From the NCBI RefSeq assembly GCF_001434145.1, contig NZ_AZED01000008.1:1-64000 (forward strand): 64,000 nt of DNA, written 5' to 3'. Source of the stretch: Lentilactobacillus otakiensis DSM 19908 = JCM 15040. Lineage in GTDB: Bacteria > Bacillota > Bacilli > Lactobacillales > Lactobacillaceae. The notes beneath the pieces are model-generated. The model was given only the letters and a program-made list of their open reading frames with translations, had not been told where the DNA came from and ran no database searches. A program made the translations under genes and the position numbers. Of this stretch, positions 26,190-35,466 are shown one piece after another. Every line of letters begins with the position of its first letter. Position 1 is the first letter of the stretch.

Positions 26190-27338
26190 TTGAAAAAGTA
26201 TTTAGCAAAGGGTATTGCAGTTGTTGTTGCACTGGGTGGGCTTTTTGCCTTCTCAAATGTTACTCAAGTGCAAGCAAAATCCAGCTATCGGATTACCAAG
26301 ACAAAAAATTATTCATCAAAAACACCATTCTATAATAAGGGCAATGCCTACATGTGGAACGCGTCTCATACTAAGAAAATATTGAATATGAAAAATCATC
26401 CACGAACTCAATGGTACCGGGCCAAAAGTGTGATTATGAAGCATGGTAGCAAAAAAGCGGTTTACTACAAATTGGTTAATGTTTATAAGCCTTGGAATGG
26501 ATATGTTTGGCGCGGAAATCTCGTGAAGGGATATGGCCCAAAGTATTCAGGCCATTACCGAATCGGGTATTTCAAACTGAATCAGGACTTTCCGACTACG
26601 ATCAACGTTGACAATAATCCGGTCAAGGTGACATTACCCAGTGGAACCGTTTTTCGTGGCGCAACATATGTTTATAAACAAAAAACTTGGATTACATTGT
26701 CAGTTGGATCTTTAAGTAATCATTTCTTAACCAGCCTGGGCATTAAGTTAAACTCCAGTCAATTTGACGTAAGAAATATTACTTTGCTGTATTCGAGCAA
26801 AGACTTAAATCCCACTCCGCCAAGTTATCTGACGTCGATCAGTGCCCCCGACTTTCTCTTTCCAAGAACAACGGGTGATACAGATGGCAAGACATCGCCT
26901 GACTGGCAGAACAATTTGTACGTCGGGAAAAGTGAAATAACGTGGGGCGCTCAGTTACCATATTTGAGAACCACAACGGACGGTTACGTTGAGTATTATG
27001 GTAATATAACAGGTCAGACCCAAGGATTTTCAATTTGGGGAAATCCACTTGGAGTCCCACCAACTGCAAGTGAGCAGATTCTCGACTCTGAGAAATCTGG
27101 GAATACTTTAACCCTCTATTATGCTAGTCATATGGAGGGCCTTCAGGATAAACAGGTCACGCATAATGGCCGTTCGATGTATCAACTGATCATTCAAAAG
27201 CAATCTGAACCAGTTGTTGTTAAAAATTATTACTCTGACGGTAAACTGAGTGAAAAAACAGTTTACGAACAATATTTAGTAGGTGGCCAACCTTTCCATA
27301 ATCTGGATTTGCAGTATGATTATGAATATGGTGATTGA
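26190..27338 (+). CDS. Secreted protein with N-terminal YxWN...GYVWRG domain
   Basis: A 382-residue secreted protein. The signal peptide (MKKYLAKGIAVVVALGGLF) is likely cleaved after VQA near residue 30. A domain of about 85 residues follows, with the pattern YMWNASHTKKILNMKNHPRT, VIMKHGSKKAVYYKL and GYVWRGNLVKGY, shared with 43300-44136, 44313-44729 and 44794-46197. The rest is unlike anything I know. I chose TTG at 26190, preceded by AGGGGG at seven bases; the longer reading from 26118 would bury the signal peptide. The shared domain looks like a small cell-wall-binding or SH3-like fold. Confidence 0.78.
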   Translation: MKKYLAKGIAVVVALGGLFAFSNVTQVQAKSSYRITKTKNYSSKTPFYNKGNAYMWNASHTKKILNMKNHPRTQWYRAKSVIMKHGSKKAVYYKLVNVYKPWNGYVWRGNLVKGYGPKYSGHYRIGYFKLNQDFPTTINVDNNPVKVTLPSGTVFRGATYVYKQKTWITLSVGSLSNHFLTSLGIKLNSSQFDVRNITLLYSSKDLNPTPPSYLTSISAPDFLFPRTTGDTDGKTSPDWQNNLYVGKSEITWGAQLPYLRTTTDGYVEYYGNITGQTQGFSIWGNPLGVPPTASEQILDSEKSGNTLTLYYASHMEGLQDKQVTHNGRSMYQLIIQKQSEPVVVKNYYSDGKLSEKTVYEQYLVGGQPFHNLDLQYDYEYGD

Positions 27339-27347
27339 TCAGTGAAG

Positions 27348-27385
27348 AAGCCAGTTCCGGCAATGTCCGGTACGGGCTTTTTGTT
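27348..27385 (+). terminator. Terminator
   Basis: AAGCCAGTTCCGG / CCGGTACGGGCTT with a T-rich tail after the secreted-protein gene. Confidence 0.75.
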
Positions 27386-27483
27386 TTCATGAATACTGTC
27401 TAAAATTTTTGTCCCCAATTATAAAAAATGGTAACCTCAATGTATAGAGTTTTTTCGATTGATTAAAAAGGGAGACGGACAAA

Positions 27484-28266
27484 TTGGCCAAACCTCGTCC
27501 ACGCGAACAAACATATGAATTTACTGACAAACCCTCCTACCGCGAATGGCTGATCGAAACAGTCCGGGCAGCCTTGCCAGATGGGTTGGAACTGGCTGCA
27601 AGCAATTATGCTCGCTCGACGGCTAGTTCATATTGGTTGATTAAAGGATATGATGAGCACCAACAAGTTTATTGGGTGACGCTCCGAGTGGCGACTCATC
27701 GACTTTGGCTCCAAAACGCTCATCAAATTGAAGTTCTCTGGGAAGAACCGGGGACTTTTGGTGATTTATTTAATGCTGTTTCGGACAGCCTGCACCCGAT
27801 TGCTGTTCAAGAGGCAAAGTTTAGACTGAGCCCGTTAGATATCGCGGTCCTCAACCTGTTAATCACTTTAGAGCATCACAAATTAATCTGGTTTATTCGG
27901 ATGATTCCTGACATTGCCAGGGCACATAAGGATAAACTGTTTGATTTAACTACTGATTTTTTGGATTGTCAGTTGTTGCTTGGTGATCGCAATAATGCCA
28001 ATAACTTATTGCTGCCAATTGACGTACCGGCATTTCAAAAAAAATTGGCGACGTTCTTTGGTGAAAACTTGTTATTCTCTCAATTTACCAAACATTCATT
28101 ACTCAAGTTGCTCCCCACCAATCAATGGATTCAACCGATGCTTGATGAGCAGGGTAACGATGGTGAATGGGAAGACGAGATTCGGGATGCATATGGGCAG
28201 GACTTTGTTGATCTATGCCACCGTGAATTGAAACATCAGGAAAAAATCTATAAGAAAACCACTTAG
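27484..28266 (+). CDS. Conserved hypothetical cytoplasmic protein
   Basis: A 260-residue soluble protein with no signal peptide or membrane segment. It is rich in Trp, Leu and His, with an N-terminal mixed alpha/beta part (about 1-110, including YWLIKGYDEHQQVYWVTLRV) and a helical C-terminal half (about 120-255). The start is TTG at 27484 with AAAGGGAGACGG upstream. I do not recognise a family or catalytic motif. It stands alone between a terminator and the convergent regulator gene. Confidence 0.7.
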   Translation: MAKPRPREQTYEFTDKPSYREWLIETVRAALPDGLELAASNYARSTASSYWLIKGYDEHQQVYWVTLRVATHRLWLQNAHQIEVLWEEPGTFGDLFNAVSDSLHPIAVQEAKFRLSPLDIAVLNLLITLEHHKLIWFIRMIPDIARAHKDKLFDLTTDFLDCQLLLGDRNNANNLLLPIDVPAFQKKLATFFGENLLFSQFTKHSLLKLLPTNQWIQPMLDEQGNDGEWEDEIRDAYGQDFVDLCHRELKHQEKIYKKTT

Positions 28267-28287
28267 TCATTGGCTAAGTGGTTTTTG
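28255..28287. terminator. Bidirectional terminator
   Basis: AAAACCACTTAG / CTAAGTGGTTTT is a perfect 12-base-pair stem between convergent genes. Confidence 0.85.
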
Positions 28288-28295
28288 CGTCACAA

Positions 28296-29021
28296 CTAGT
28301 TAACTTGTGTTCTTTTAGCACCATGATCCTTAAATAAATACCCAAATCCCCTGATGGTTGTCAACATCTGGGGATTTTTTGGTTCAACCTCAATTTTCTT
28401 CCGCAGGTTACTGATATGGGTGTCGATAATTCGCAATGTAGCGCCCGTGGTATTGCCCCACACAGCAGAAGCAATCTGCGTACGACTGAGAACGGTGTTG
28501 GAATTGCTGACAAAGAATAGTAGTAATTTGTACTCAATCGGACTCAAATTGAGTTTTTGATTCCCATTATTAACTTCAAATTTACTTAAATCGATTTTCA
28601 GGTGCCCAACCACCAAACTTTCCGACTCCTGACTCTGCTGTGTCAGCTGGAGATTGTCTTTATTTTGGTAAACCCAAATTTTTTGGACGATTCGAGCGAC
28701 AATCTCACTCGTAGATTCTCCGAAGATGTAATCATCCAAGTGATAATCTAAAAAATAGGAACAAACAGTTTTGATTGGTCGTTGCTTTTCATCTAATAGC
28801 AGGATTGGCCCAGCGATTTGGCTGCGCAGGATCTGCAGCTCTGAAGCATTTGCCGGCAATTCCGTGGTACTTAAGTCCCAGACAACTCCGGAAACTTGTT
28901 GAAGCAGGTGGTCAAGTGGTTCAAATGAAACCCTGGTATTAATTTGAAAGGCGGCAAGCAGCTTCTCAAGCTTATCCGCCAGCTTTAAGTTTTGGCTGAT
29001 CAATAAGATTTCCAATGGCAT
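28296..29021 (-). CDS. OmpR/PhoB-type response regulator with degenerate receiver
   Basis: A 241-residue regulator. The C-terminal winged helix (about 140-235) is typical of the OmpR class: LNLSPIEYKLLLFF, VLSRTQIASAVWG and TLRIIDTHISNLRKKIE. The N-terminal receiver starts LEILLISQNLK, where the usual acidic pair (DD/DE) after the first strand is replaced by SQN; an Asp remains in VVWDLS near the phosphorylation position. No kinase gene is adjacent. The gene is divergent from pstS, so it probably controls the phosphate operon. The ATG at 29021 is preferred because GGAGG precedes it. Confidence 0.85.
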   Translation of the reverse strand: MPLEILLISQNLKLADKLEKLLAAFQINTRVSFEPLDHLLQQVSGVVWDLSTTELPANASELQILRSQIAGPILLLDEKQRPIKTVCSYFLDYHLDDYIFGESTSEIVARIVQKIWVYQNKDNLQLTQQSQESESLVVGHLKIDLSKFEVNNGNQKLNLSPIEYKLLLFFVSNSNTVLSRTQIASAVWGNTTGATLRIIDTHISNLRKKIEVEPKNPQMLTTIRGFGYLFKDHGAKRTQVN

Positions 29022-29049
29022 CCGGTCTTCCTCCATATTAGCTAAATTG

Positions 29050-29150
29050 TTTACATCTTAAGTTATGCCATACTTTTTGATGGAATTGTGATGTTTTACG
29101 TTACTTTTACATAAACGAAACTCGATATTTACATGCTGTTGTTATATTAA
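29050..29150 (+). promoter_or_regulatory. pst promoter region with TTTACRT repeats
   Basis: TTTACAT occurs at 29050-29056, 29106-29112 and 29128-29134, and TTTACGT at 29095-29101. The last three start at 11-base multiples, the spacing of PhoP boxes in Bacillus. An AT-rich -10 (TATATT, near 29143) follows. The shared intergenic region serves the divergent regulator gene and pstS. Confidence 0.6.
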
Positions 29151-29208
29151 CAATGTACTTAAATGAGTACTAAAAAAACTTGGGTTTTCATTAGGAGGAA
29201 ATCGAATT

Positions 29209-30099
29209 ATGAAAAAAAGATCTTTTTTTTCAACTATTGTAGCAGTAGCAGCTGTGGGAGTTTTGCTTGCGGGGTGTGGTTCAAGCAGCTCAAAGTCAAA
29301 GAAGTCTTCAGCTGATTCGAACGTCAAGATCACAGCTGTTGGATCAACTGCCTTACAACCATTAGTTGAACAAGCAGCCAGCAATTATCAAAAAGCAAAT
29401 TCAGGTGTTAATATTTCTGTTCAAGGTGGCGGTTCTGGAACTGGTTTAAGCCAAGTTCAAACCGGCGCGGTTCAAATTGGTAACTCAGATATCTTCGCAG
29501 AACAACAAGATGGTATCAAAGCTAAGGAATTAGTTGACCATCAAGTCGCCGTTGTTGGAATGACACCAGTTGTTAACAAGGACGTCAACGTCAGCAATTT
29601 GACCATGGCGCAATTAAAGGGCATCTTCACTGGTAAGTACACTAACTGGAAACAAGTTGGCGGTAAGAATGAGAAGATCACCGTTGTCAACCGTGCCCAA
29701 GGTTCAGGTACTCGTGCCACATTTGAATCAGCTGTCCTTGAAGGTGCTAAAGCAGTTAAGGCTCAAGAACAAGATTCAAACGGTACTGTTCAAAAGATCG
29801 TTTCAAGCACCCCTGGTACGATCAGCTACTTGGCATTCTCATACGTTAACAGCAAGCTTAAAGCCTTGTCAGTTAACAATGTAAAGCCAACTGATGCCAA
29901 CGTAACCACCAACAAATGGAAGATCTGGTCATATGAACATATGTACACCAAGGGTCAACCAAACAAAGCAACTAAGAAATTCTTAGACTACATGAACTCA
30001 AGCAAGGTTCAGGACAGCTTAGTTCAAAAACTTGGTTACATCAGTATTCATGATATGAAAGTTACTAAGAACGCTAGCAACGCTGTTAGCGAAAAGTAA
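29209..30099 (+). CDS. pstS: Phosphate ABC transporter substrate-binding lipoprotein
   Basis: A 296-residue lipoprotein that captures phosphate outside the membrane. The signal sequence ends in LLAGCG (lipid-carrying Cys about 23), followed by a Ser/Lys linker. The binding domain shows GSTALQPLVEQAA, QGGGSGTGLSQVQTG and the phosphate-contact segment NRAQGSGTRATFE. AGGAGG precedes the ATG. A strong intercistronic hairpin follows before pstC, which should keep pstS mRNA in excess. Confidence 0.96.
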   Translation: MKKRSFFSTIVAVAAVGVLLAGCGSSSSKSKKSSADSNVKITAVGSTALQPLVEQAASNYQKANSGVNISVQGGGSGTGLSQVQTGAVQIGNSDIFAEQQDGIKAKELVDHQVAVVGMTPVVNKDVNVSNLTMAQLKGIFTGKYTNWKQVGGKNEKITVVNRAQGSGTRATFESAVLEGAKAVKAQEQDSNGTVQKIVSSTPGTISYLAFSYVNSKLKALSVNNVKPTDANVTTNKWKIWSYEHMYTKGQPNKATKKFLDYMNSSKVQDSLVQKLGYISIHDMKVTKNASNAVSEK

Positions 30100-30132
30100 T
30101 TAGCAACATGAAATAAACAAATAAAACCCAAC

Positions 30133-30169
30133 GGAAGGCTGAAGGCAAATCAAATGCCTCCAGCCTTCC
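30133..30169 (+). other. Intercistronic stem-loop pstS-pstC
   Basis: Arms GGAAGGCTGAAGGCA and TGCCTCCAGCCTTCC (one mismatch in 15) without a following T-run. This is more a processing or stabilising hairpin, or partial terminator, than a full stop, and fits the need for more PstS than permease. Confidence 0.7.
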
Positions 30170-30224
30170 TCAAGTTAAAGTACTCATTTAAAATTCGACT
30201 ACCTACTATAATAGGAGGAAAAAC

Positions 30225-31148
30225 ATGGATGAAATTAAACATGATCTTCAAAACCCATCAAAAGCAACGCATGAAGACTTATTCGGCAGAGGAATTACCT
30301 ATCTCTGCATTGGCTTTGTGAGCTTGCTGGTTATCTCAATTTTGTACTTCATTACGACCCGTGGTTTAGCAACCTTCACCACTAACCACGTGAGTTTGTG
30401 GAAATTCTTATCAGGCACCAACTGGAACCCATCGTTATTAGACAAACACGGCAATCCCCAAATCGGTGCCTTGCCAATGATCGTCACCTCATTCAGCGTG
30501 ACCGTTCTCGCTGCAGTGGTTGCAACGCCCTTTGCACTGGGAGTTGCCCTGTTCATGACCGAAATTGCGCCGGAACGAGGGACTAAAATTCTTCAACCCG
30601 TAATTGAACTATTGGTTGGGATTCCTTCAGTTGTTTATGGTTTTATCGGCCTGTCAGTCATCGTGCCACTTATCCGTCATTCATTCGGTGGTACGGGTTT
30701 CGGAATTCTCGCCGGAACGCTGGTACTGTTCGTCATGGTTCTGCCGACGATCACTTCGCTGTCAGTTGATAGTATCAAAGCCGTTCCCATGTTTTACCGA
30801 TCCGCATCCTTGGCGCTTGGCGCGACGAGATGGCAGACTATTTACAAAGTTGTTCTGCGTTCCGCAACCCCTGGAATTTTAACAGCGGTTATCTTCGGAA
30901 TGTCACGCGCCTTTGGTGAAGCACTGGCTGTTCAAATGGTTATTGGTAACGCGGTTTTGATGCCTCATGGTTTATTGACCCCGTCATCAACTTTGACCAG
31001 TCAATTGACCACTGGGATCGGAAACACGACCATGGGAACTCTACCAAATAACGCACTTTGGTCACTAGCACTGATCTTACTGTTAATGTCATTAGTCTTT
31101 AATATCTTAGTTAGAGTCATCGGGAAGCGAGGCGCACTGAAGAAATGA
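30225..31148 (+). CDS. pstC: Phosphate ABC transporter permease PstC
   Basis: A 307-residue permease with six membrane segments. The ABC-permease EAA loop region is visible around RSASLALGATRWQTIYKVVLRSATPGI (shown by its core LGATRWQTI). It pairs with PstA to form the phosphate channel. AGGAGG precedes the ATG. It overlaps pstA by four bases (ATGA). Confidence 0.95.
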   Translation: MDEIKHDLQNPSKATHEDLFGRGITYLCIGFVSLLVISILYFITTRGLATFTTNHVSLWKFLSGTNWNPSLLDKHGNPQIGALPMIVTSFSVTVLAAVVATPFALGVALFMTEIAPERGTKILQPVIELLVGIPSVVYGFIGLSVIVPLIRHSFGGTGFGILAGTLVLFVMVLPTITSLSVDSIKAVPMFYRSASLALGATRWQTIYKVVLRSATPGILTAVIFGMSRAFGEALAVQMVIGNAVLMPHGLLTPSSTLTSQLTTGIGNTTMGTLPNNALWSLALILLLMSLVFNILVRVIGKRGALKK

Positions 31149-32032
31149 ACTCAAAAACAAGCAATAACATTGCGACTGGCGTGATCTATTTCTTGGTTGC
31201 GTGCGTCTTGGCAATCCTGGTCTTCCTGCTTGGTTATATCTTAATCACAGGAATTCCCCACGTTTCCTGGCATTTCTTAACCTCAGCTGCTCAATCCTTC
31301 GCAGCGGGTGGTGGTATCCGGGATCAATTATTTAACTCCATGTACCTGCTAGTTCTGACATTGATCATTTCGTTCCCAATTGCCCTGGGTTCTGGGATTT
31401 ATTTATCAGAATACGCCCCAGATAATTGGGTGACAGGGGTGATTCGGACCGCTGTCGAAGTTCTTAGTTCACTGCCTTCAGTTGTTGTTGGATTGTTTGG
31501 CTTCCTATTATTTGTGGTTAACTTCCACATGGGATTCTCCATCCTGGCTGGTGCGATTGCGCTGACGTTCTTCAACTTACCACTGCTAACCAGAAGTATC
31601 GAAGAATCATTGCAGGACGTGTCGGAACTTCAGCGGGAAGCCGGGTTATCACTTGGGTTGTCACGTTGGAAAACGATCACCGGGATTGTCCTTCCTGCTG
31701 CCTTACCAGGGATTTTAACTGGAATCATTTTGAGTGCCGGCCGGGTATTCGGTGAAGCCGCTGCCTTGATTTACACTGCCGGGCAGAGTGCCCCAACCGT
31801 TAATTACGGTGACTGGAATCCGATGGACAGCGCGAGTTTTCTAAACTTCATGCGTCCAGCTGAAACGTTGGCAGTCCATATCTGGAAGGTTAACACTGAA
31901 GGGGTCACCCCCGATGCCGCCGCTATTTCCAGTGGCGCATCTGCCGTATTGATCGTTGTCATTCTGTTATTCAATCTGTTAGCCAGAATGCTTGGCCGAT
32001 GGTTGTATAAACGCATGACAGCAACGAAGTAG
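31145..32032 (+). CDS. pstA: Phosphate ABC transporter permease PstA
   Basis: A 295-residue permease with six membrane helices and the EAA-like loop core EAGLSLGLSRWKTITGIV. It forms the membrane pore with PstC. Its ATG overlaps the pstC stop codon, so the two are coupled. pstB1 follows after nine bases with its own AGGAG. Confidence 0.95.
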   Translation: MNSKTSNNIATGVIYFLVACVLAILVFLLGYILITGIPHVSWHFLTSAAQSFAAGGGIRDQLFNSMYLLVLTLIISFPIALGSGIYLSEYAPDNWVTGVIRTAVEVLSSLPSVVVGLFGFLLFVVNFHMGFSILAGAIALTFFNLPLLTRSIEESLQDVSELQREAGLSLGLSRWKTITGIVLPAALPGILTGIILSAGRVFGEAAALIYTAGQSAPTVNYGDWNPMDSASFLNFMRPAETLAVHIWKVNTEGVTPDAAAISSGASAVLIVVILLFNLLARMLGRWLYKRMTATK

Positions 32033-32041
32033 GAGAATATT

Positions 32042-32836
32042 ATGCAAGAATATGATTACAATCAAACACACATTATCGATATTCCATTAGAAAAAGCGAT
32101 GACGACTGAGAATCTGCAGGTGTTTTACGGTGATAACCATGCCATGCATGATGCCACCCTGCAATTCCCCCGTCATCGAATCACCGCGTTAATTGGGGCA
32201 TCTGGTTCTGGTAAGTCAACATATCTCCGCTGTCTGAACAGGATGAATGACCGAATTGCCACGGTTAAAGGCAAAATTATGTATCGGGATATGGATATCA
32301 ATTCAAACAATATCAACGTTTATGAAGTCCGGAAGCACATCAGCATGGTGTTTCAACGGCCCAATCCATTTGCTAAATCCATTCGTGAAAATATCACCTT
32401 TGCGCTGAAACGTAACGGCATCAAAGATAAGAACGAGCTGAACAAGCGAGTCGAGGAAAGTCTAAAAGCCGCCGCTCTCTGGGATGAAGTCAAAGATGAT
32501 TTGGATAAAAGTGCCTTGGCACTCTCAGGTGGCCAAGCCCAACGGTTGTGCATTGCCCGTTGTGTAGCGATGAAACCGGATATCTTGTTGTTAGACGAAC
32601 CCGCCAGTGCTTTGGATCCTATTTCTACCGCAAAGATTGAGGAAACTTTGATGCAGCTGCGGGAAAATTACTCCATTATTATTGTGACCCACAACATGCA
32701 GCAGGCTTCGCGAATTGCCGACTATACGGCATTCTTCCACATGGGTCACGTTTTGGAATACGATGTCACTGAAAAAATATTCACAACACCACAAATAAAA
32801 GCGACCGAAGATTACATCTCTGGTAACTTCGGCTAG
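32042..32836 (+). CDS. pstB: Phosphate ABC transporter ATPase PstB (first copy)
   Basis: A 264-residue ATPase. Walker [10 protein letters not shown] is at about 52-60, followed by the Q-loop VFQRPNPF, the signature [10 protein letters not shown] (the usual third Q is A), Walker [14 protein letters not shown], and the switch His in THNMQQASR. An N-terminal extension of about 20 residues precedes the nucleotide-binding domain. It energises PstCA. A second, diverged PstB follows at once, as in B. subtilis and many lactobacilli. Confidence 0.95.
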   Translation: MQEYDYNQTHIIDIPLEKAMTTENLQVFYGDNHAMHDATLQFPRHRITALIGASGSGKSTYLRCLNRMNDRIATVKGKIMYRDMDINSNNINVYEVRKHISMVFQRPNPFAKSIRENITFALKRNGIKDKNELNKRVEESLKAAALWDEVKDDLDKSALALSGGQAQRLCIARCVAMKPDILLLDEPASALDPISTAKIEETLMQLRENYSIIIVTHNMQQASRIADYTAFFHMGHVLEYDVTEKIFTTPQIKATEDYISGNFG

Positions 32837-32850
32837 GAGGATGGACAATA

Positions 32851-33606
32851 ATGCCAAAAATAATTACAAGTAAAGATGTCCATTTGAGTTACGGGCCCAA
32901 AGAAGCGCTCCACGGCATCAGTTTGGACTTTGAGGAACATGATATTACTGCATTGATCGGTCCGTCGGGCTGTGGGAAGTCCACTTATTTGCGTTGCCTG
33001 AACCGGATGAATGATTTGATCAAGGGTGTGAAGATCACTGGTTCCATGAAACTTGAGGATCAAGATATCTACGCTCCCGGGACTGACATCGTTGATTTGC
33101 GAAAACGCGTGGGGATGGTGTTTCAACAGCCCAACCCATTTCCGTTCAGTGTCTATGAAAATGTGGCTTATGGTTTACGACTCGCCGGCGAAAAGGATAA
33201 ACATGTCTTGGACGAACGAGTTGAAACTAGTCTGAAACAGGCTGCCATTTGGGACGAGGTTAAGGATCACCTGTATGAAAATGCTTTGTCGTTTTCAGGT
33301 GGTCAGCAGCAACGAATTTGTGTTGCCAGAGTGCTGGCGGTTCAGCCTGAAGTGGTGCTATTGGATGAACCGACCAGTGCCTTGGACCCGATTTCAAGTG
33401 CCAAGATTGAGGATACTCTGATGAATATCCGCGACCAGTATACGATCATCATTGTGACCCATAACATGCAACAGGCTTCAAGAATCTCTGATAAGACGGC
33501 GTTTTTATTGAATGGCGATTTAGTGGAGTTCAGCAAGACCGAGAAGATGTTTATTCACCCTGATGATGAAAAGACCAGTGATTACCTGAACGGAAAGTTT
33601 GGCTAG
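32851..33606 (+). CDS. pstB: Phosphate ABC transporter ATPase PstB (second copy)
   Basis: A 251-residue ATPase. It has Walker [10 protein letters not shown] (about 37-45), [16 protein letters not shown], the signature [13 protein letters not shown], Walker [14 protein letters not shown] and the H-loop [10 protein letters not shown]. It is clearly a paralogue of the preceding gene rather than an assembly repeat, since the two differ throughout. AGGAGG precedes the ATG. The two ATPases may form a heterodimer or alternate; this is not decided by sequence. Confidence 0.95.
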   Translation: MPKIITSKDVHLSYGPKEALHGISLDFEEHDITALIGPSGCGKSTYLRCLNRMNDLIKGVKITGSMKLEDQDIYAPGTDIVDLRKRVGMVFQQPNPFPFSVYENVAYGLRLAGEKDKHVLDERVETSLKQAAIWDEVKDHLYENALSFSGGQQQRICVARVLAVQPEVVLLDEPTSALDPISSAKIEDTLMNIRDQYTIIIVTHNMQQASRISDKTAFLLNGDLVEFSKTEKMFIHPDDEKTSDYLNGKFG

Positions 33607-33620
33607 GAGGACTATATATA

Positions 33621-34358
33621 ATGAGAGAATTATTTGATGATGAGTTAAAAAAACTGCACGGACGCTTTGTGGAAATGGGATTGACGATTAGTGAACAGAT
33701 TTATAAGTCAACCACGGCATTCATTGAGCATGACAAGAAAGCTGCTCAGGAAGTGATTGATGCCGATGAGGAGACTAACTCAGATGAAATGAAGTTGGAA
33801 AAGCAGGCATTAAGTCTGATTGCCTTACAGCAGCCGGTTGCGACCGACTTTCGTGTCATTATTAGCATCTTGAAGGCCAGTTCTGATTTGGAACGAATTG
33901 GTGACCATGCCGTTAGCATTGCCCGTGAGACCATTCGGGTGAAGGGTAACCCACGGATTCCAAAGGTTGAAAAACAGATTGCCAAGATGACTGAGGAAGT
34001 CCGAAATATGTTGGAAAGCGCTTTGGATGCTTATGTAAAGAGTGATGCTGACGCTGCAAAAACGCTGTCAGACAACGACGTCAAAGTGGATGAACAATAC
34101 TTGGTAATCAGGGATGCCATTACTGAAGCGGTTCAATCTGATACTGCAACGGTGACTGCCAGTGCAAGTTATTTTATGGTCATCAAGCTCTTGGAACGAA
34201 TTGGTGATCACATTGTCAATTTAGCCGAATGGATTGTCTACTCAGCAGCTGGCCAAATTGTTGAATTGAACCCTGGTAAGTCAAATCCGGAGTTGGTGGA
34301 CAAGCTGTATTCAGAGGCAATTGTGAAAGACAAGGGAAAAGGGAAAGATAGCAAGTAA
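33621..34358 (+). CDS. phoU: Phosphate transport regulator PhoU
   Basis: A 245-residue all-helical protein made of two PhoU repeats, each with a metal-binding helix: DLERIGDHAVSIARE in the first and KLLERIGDHIVNLAEW in the second. PhoU restrains Pst transport and signals phosphate sufficiency to the regulator. It is the last gene of the operon, 14 bases after pstB2 with AGGAGG. With the only nearby regulator degenerate and without a kinase, how PhoU signals here is open. Confidence 0.95.
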   Translation: MRELFDDELKKLHGRFVEMGLTISEQIYKSTTAFIEHDKKAAQEVIDADEETNSDEMKLEKQALSLIALQQPVATDFRVIISILKASSDLERIGDHAVSIARETIRVKGNPRIPKVEKQIAKMTEEVRNMLESALDAYVKSDADAAKTLSDNDVKVDEQYLVIRDAITEAVQSDTATVTASASYFMVIKLLERIGDHIVNLAEWIVYSAAGQIVELNPGKSNPELVDKLYSEAIVKDKGKGKDSK

Positions 34359-34375
34359 GTGTGTTAATCAAAATA

Positions 34376-34418
34376 AGACCGGAGATCCGCATTGACTGCG
34401 GGTTTCCGGTCTCTATTT
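34376..34418. terminator. Terminator after phoU
   Basis: AGACCGGA...CCGCA pairs with TGCGG...TTCCGGTCT, then TATTTTT. It is located between convergent genes. Confidence 0.8.
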
Positions 34419-34439
34419 TTAACTTCAATTAATATGATG

Positions 34440-35354
34440 TTACTTTGCAACAACAATTCGGCCAGCATGCTTTGAATCTAGCAACTGATGGCCTTTGATC
34501 ACGCCATCAAGGGTAAATGGCAGTTTGTAGCCAATGCGAATCTTCAGCTTGCCTGCTGCCATCAGTTTCAACATGGTATTTAAAGCATCGTCATCCGAAA
34601 TCTCTTGAGTGGGATGAATGTGGTTGAAGTGGACGGTTTTGTCGGTCTCGGCTTTACCATCGGCCACACTGGCAACAATGCCGCCGTCTTTGACGATCTG
34701 GCCATCGCTTTCGTAGCCGTTACCGTTCAGTGCTGCATCAATCACAACATCAGCTGTATTTGCCAGAACTTCGGCTGGATCTTCTTTGTCATAGGCAACA
34801 TATTGATCAATGCCCAGTGATTTGACGTATTCTTCATTCGTACTGGAACCAATCCCAATGACTTTGGCGCCAACATCCAGTGCGATTTGAGCAGCTAATG
34901 AGCCAACCCCACCAGAGGCACCCTTCACTACAACGGTTTGTCCAGGTTGGACTTTGCCGAATAAGTGAACGCCCTTATAGGCAGCGAGTCCAGGGGTCAC
35001 AATCCCGGCAGCGGCGATGTATGGGATACCGCTGGGGATCAGCACAGTATTCGAGTCTTCACCAACTGAGTACTCCGCGTATGATTCATGACCATGGGCA
35101 ACGACTCGATCGCCAATATCAAACCCGGTCACATCTGCGCCGACTTTTTCTACGAATCCAGCCACATCACGGCCGGGAATCGTTCGCTCATCTGTCGACC
35201 CAACCTTTCCAGCCCGACGTAGCGCTTCAATATTATTTAAATTAAAGGCTTCAGTTTTGATCAAAATCTGGTTGGAATCGATTTTCGGTGTCGGAACTTC
35301 GTATTCTTGAAATACTTCTGGACCGCCGTTTTTTTCGTAGCCAAATGCTTTCAT
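34440..35354 (-). CDS. NADP-dependent zinc-free alcohol dehydrogenase family oxidoreductase
   Basis: A 304-residue medium-chain dehydrogenase of the quinone oxidoreductase type: MKAFGYEKNGGPEVFQEY at the start, IPGRDVAGFVEKVG, and the Rossmann motif VVKGASGGVGSLAAQIAL (about 145-162). No structural zinc site is seen. Three ATGs stand in a row; the third (35354) has the best distance to AAGGAG. The substrate is unknown. It is not an obvious part of the phosphate operon, which converges on it. Confidence 0.83.
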   Translation of the reverse strand: MKAFGYEKNGGPEVFQEYEVPTPKIDSNQILIKTEAFNLNNIEALRRAGKVGSTDERTIPGRDVAGFVEKVGADVTGFDIGDRVVAHGHESYAEYSVGEDSNTVLIPSGIPYIAAAGIVTPGLAAYKGVHLFGKVQPGQTVVVKGASGGVGSLAAQIALDVGAKVIGIGSSTNEEYVKSLGIDQYVAYDKEDPAEVLANTADVVIDAALNGNGYESDGQIVKDGGIVASVADGKAETDKTVHFNHIHPTQEISDDDALNTMLKLMAAGKLKIRIGYKLPFTLDGVIKGHQLLDSKHAGRIVVAK

Positions 35355-35466
35355 CATCATCGCTCCTTCATTTGTAGGTTTATACAAATTCAGTGTAATT
35401 CATATGCATGTGAAAGCAATTAATTTGAACGTTTAATATACATAAGTGTAATGTTAAGCTAATCTG

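Noticed and set aside
32042-33606. Duplicate pstB as a sequencing or assembly repeat
   Set aside because: The two copies differ across their whole length, in length and in signature motifs. Double pstB is normal in this operon type.
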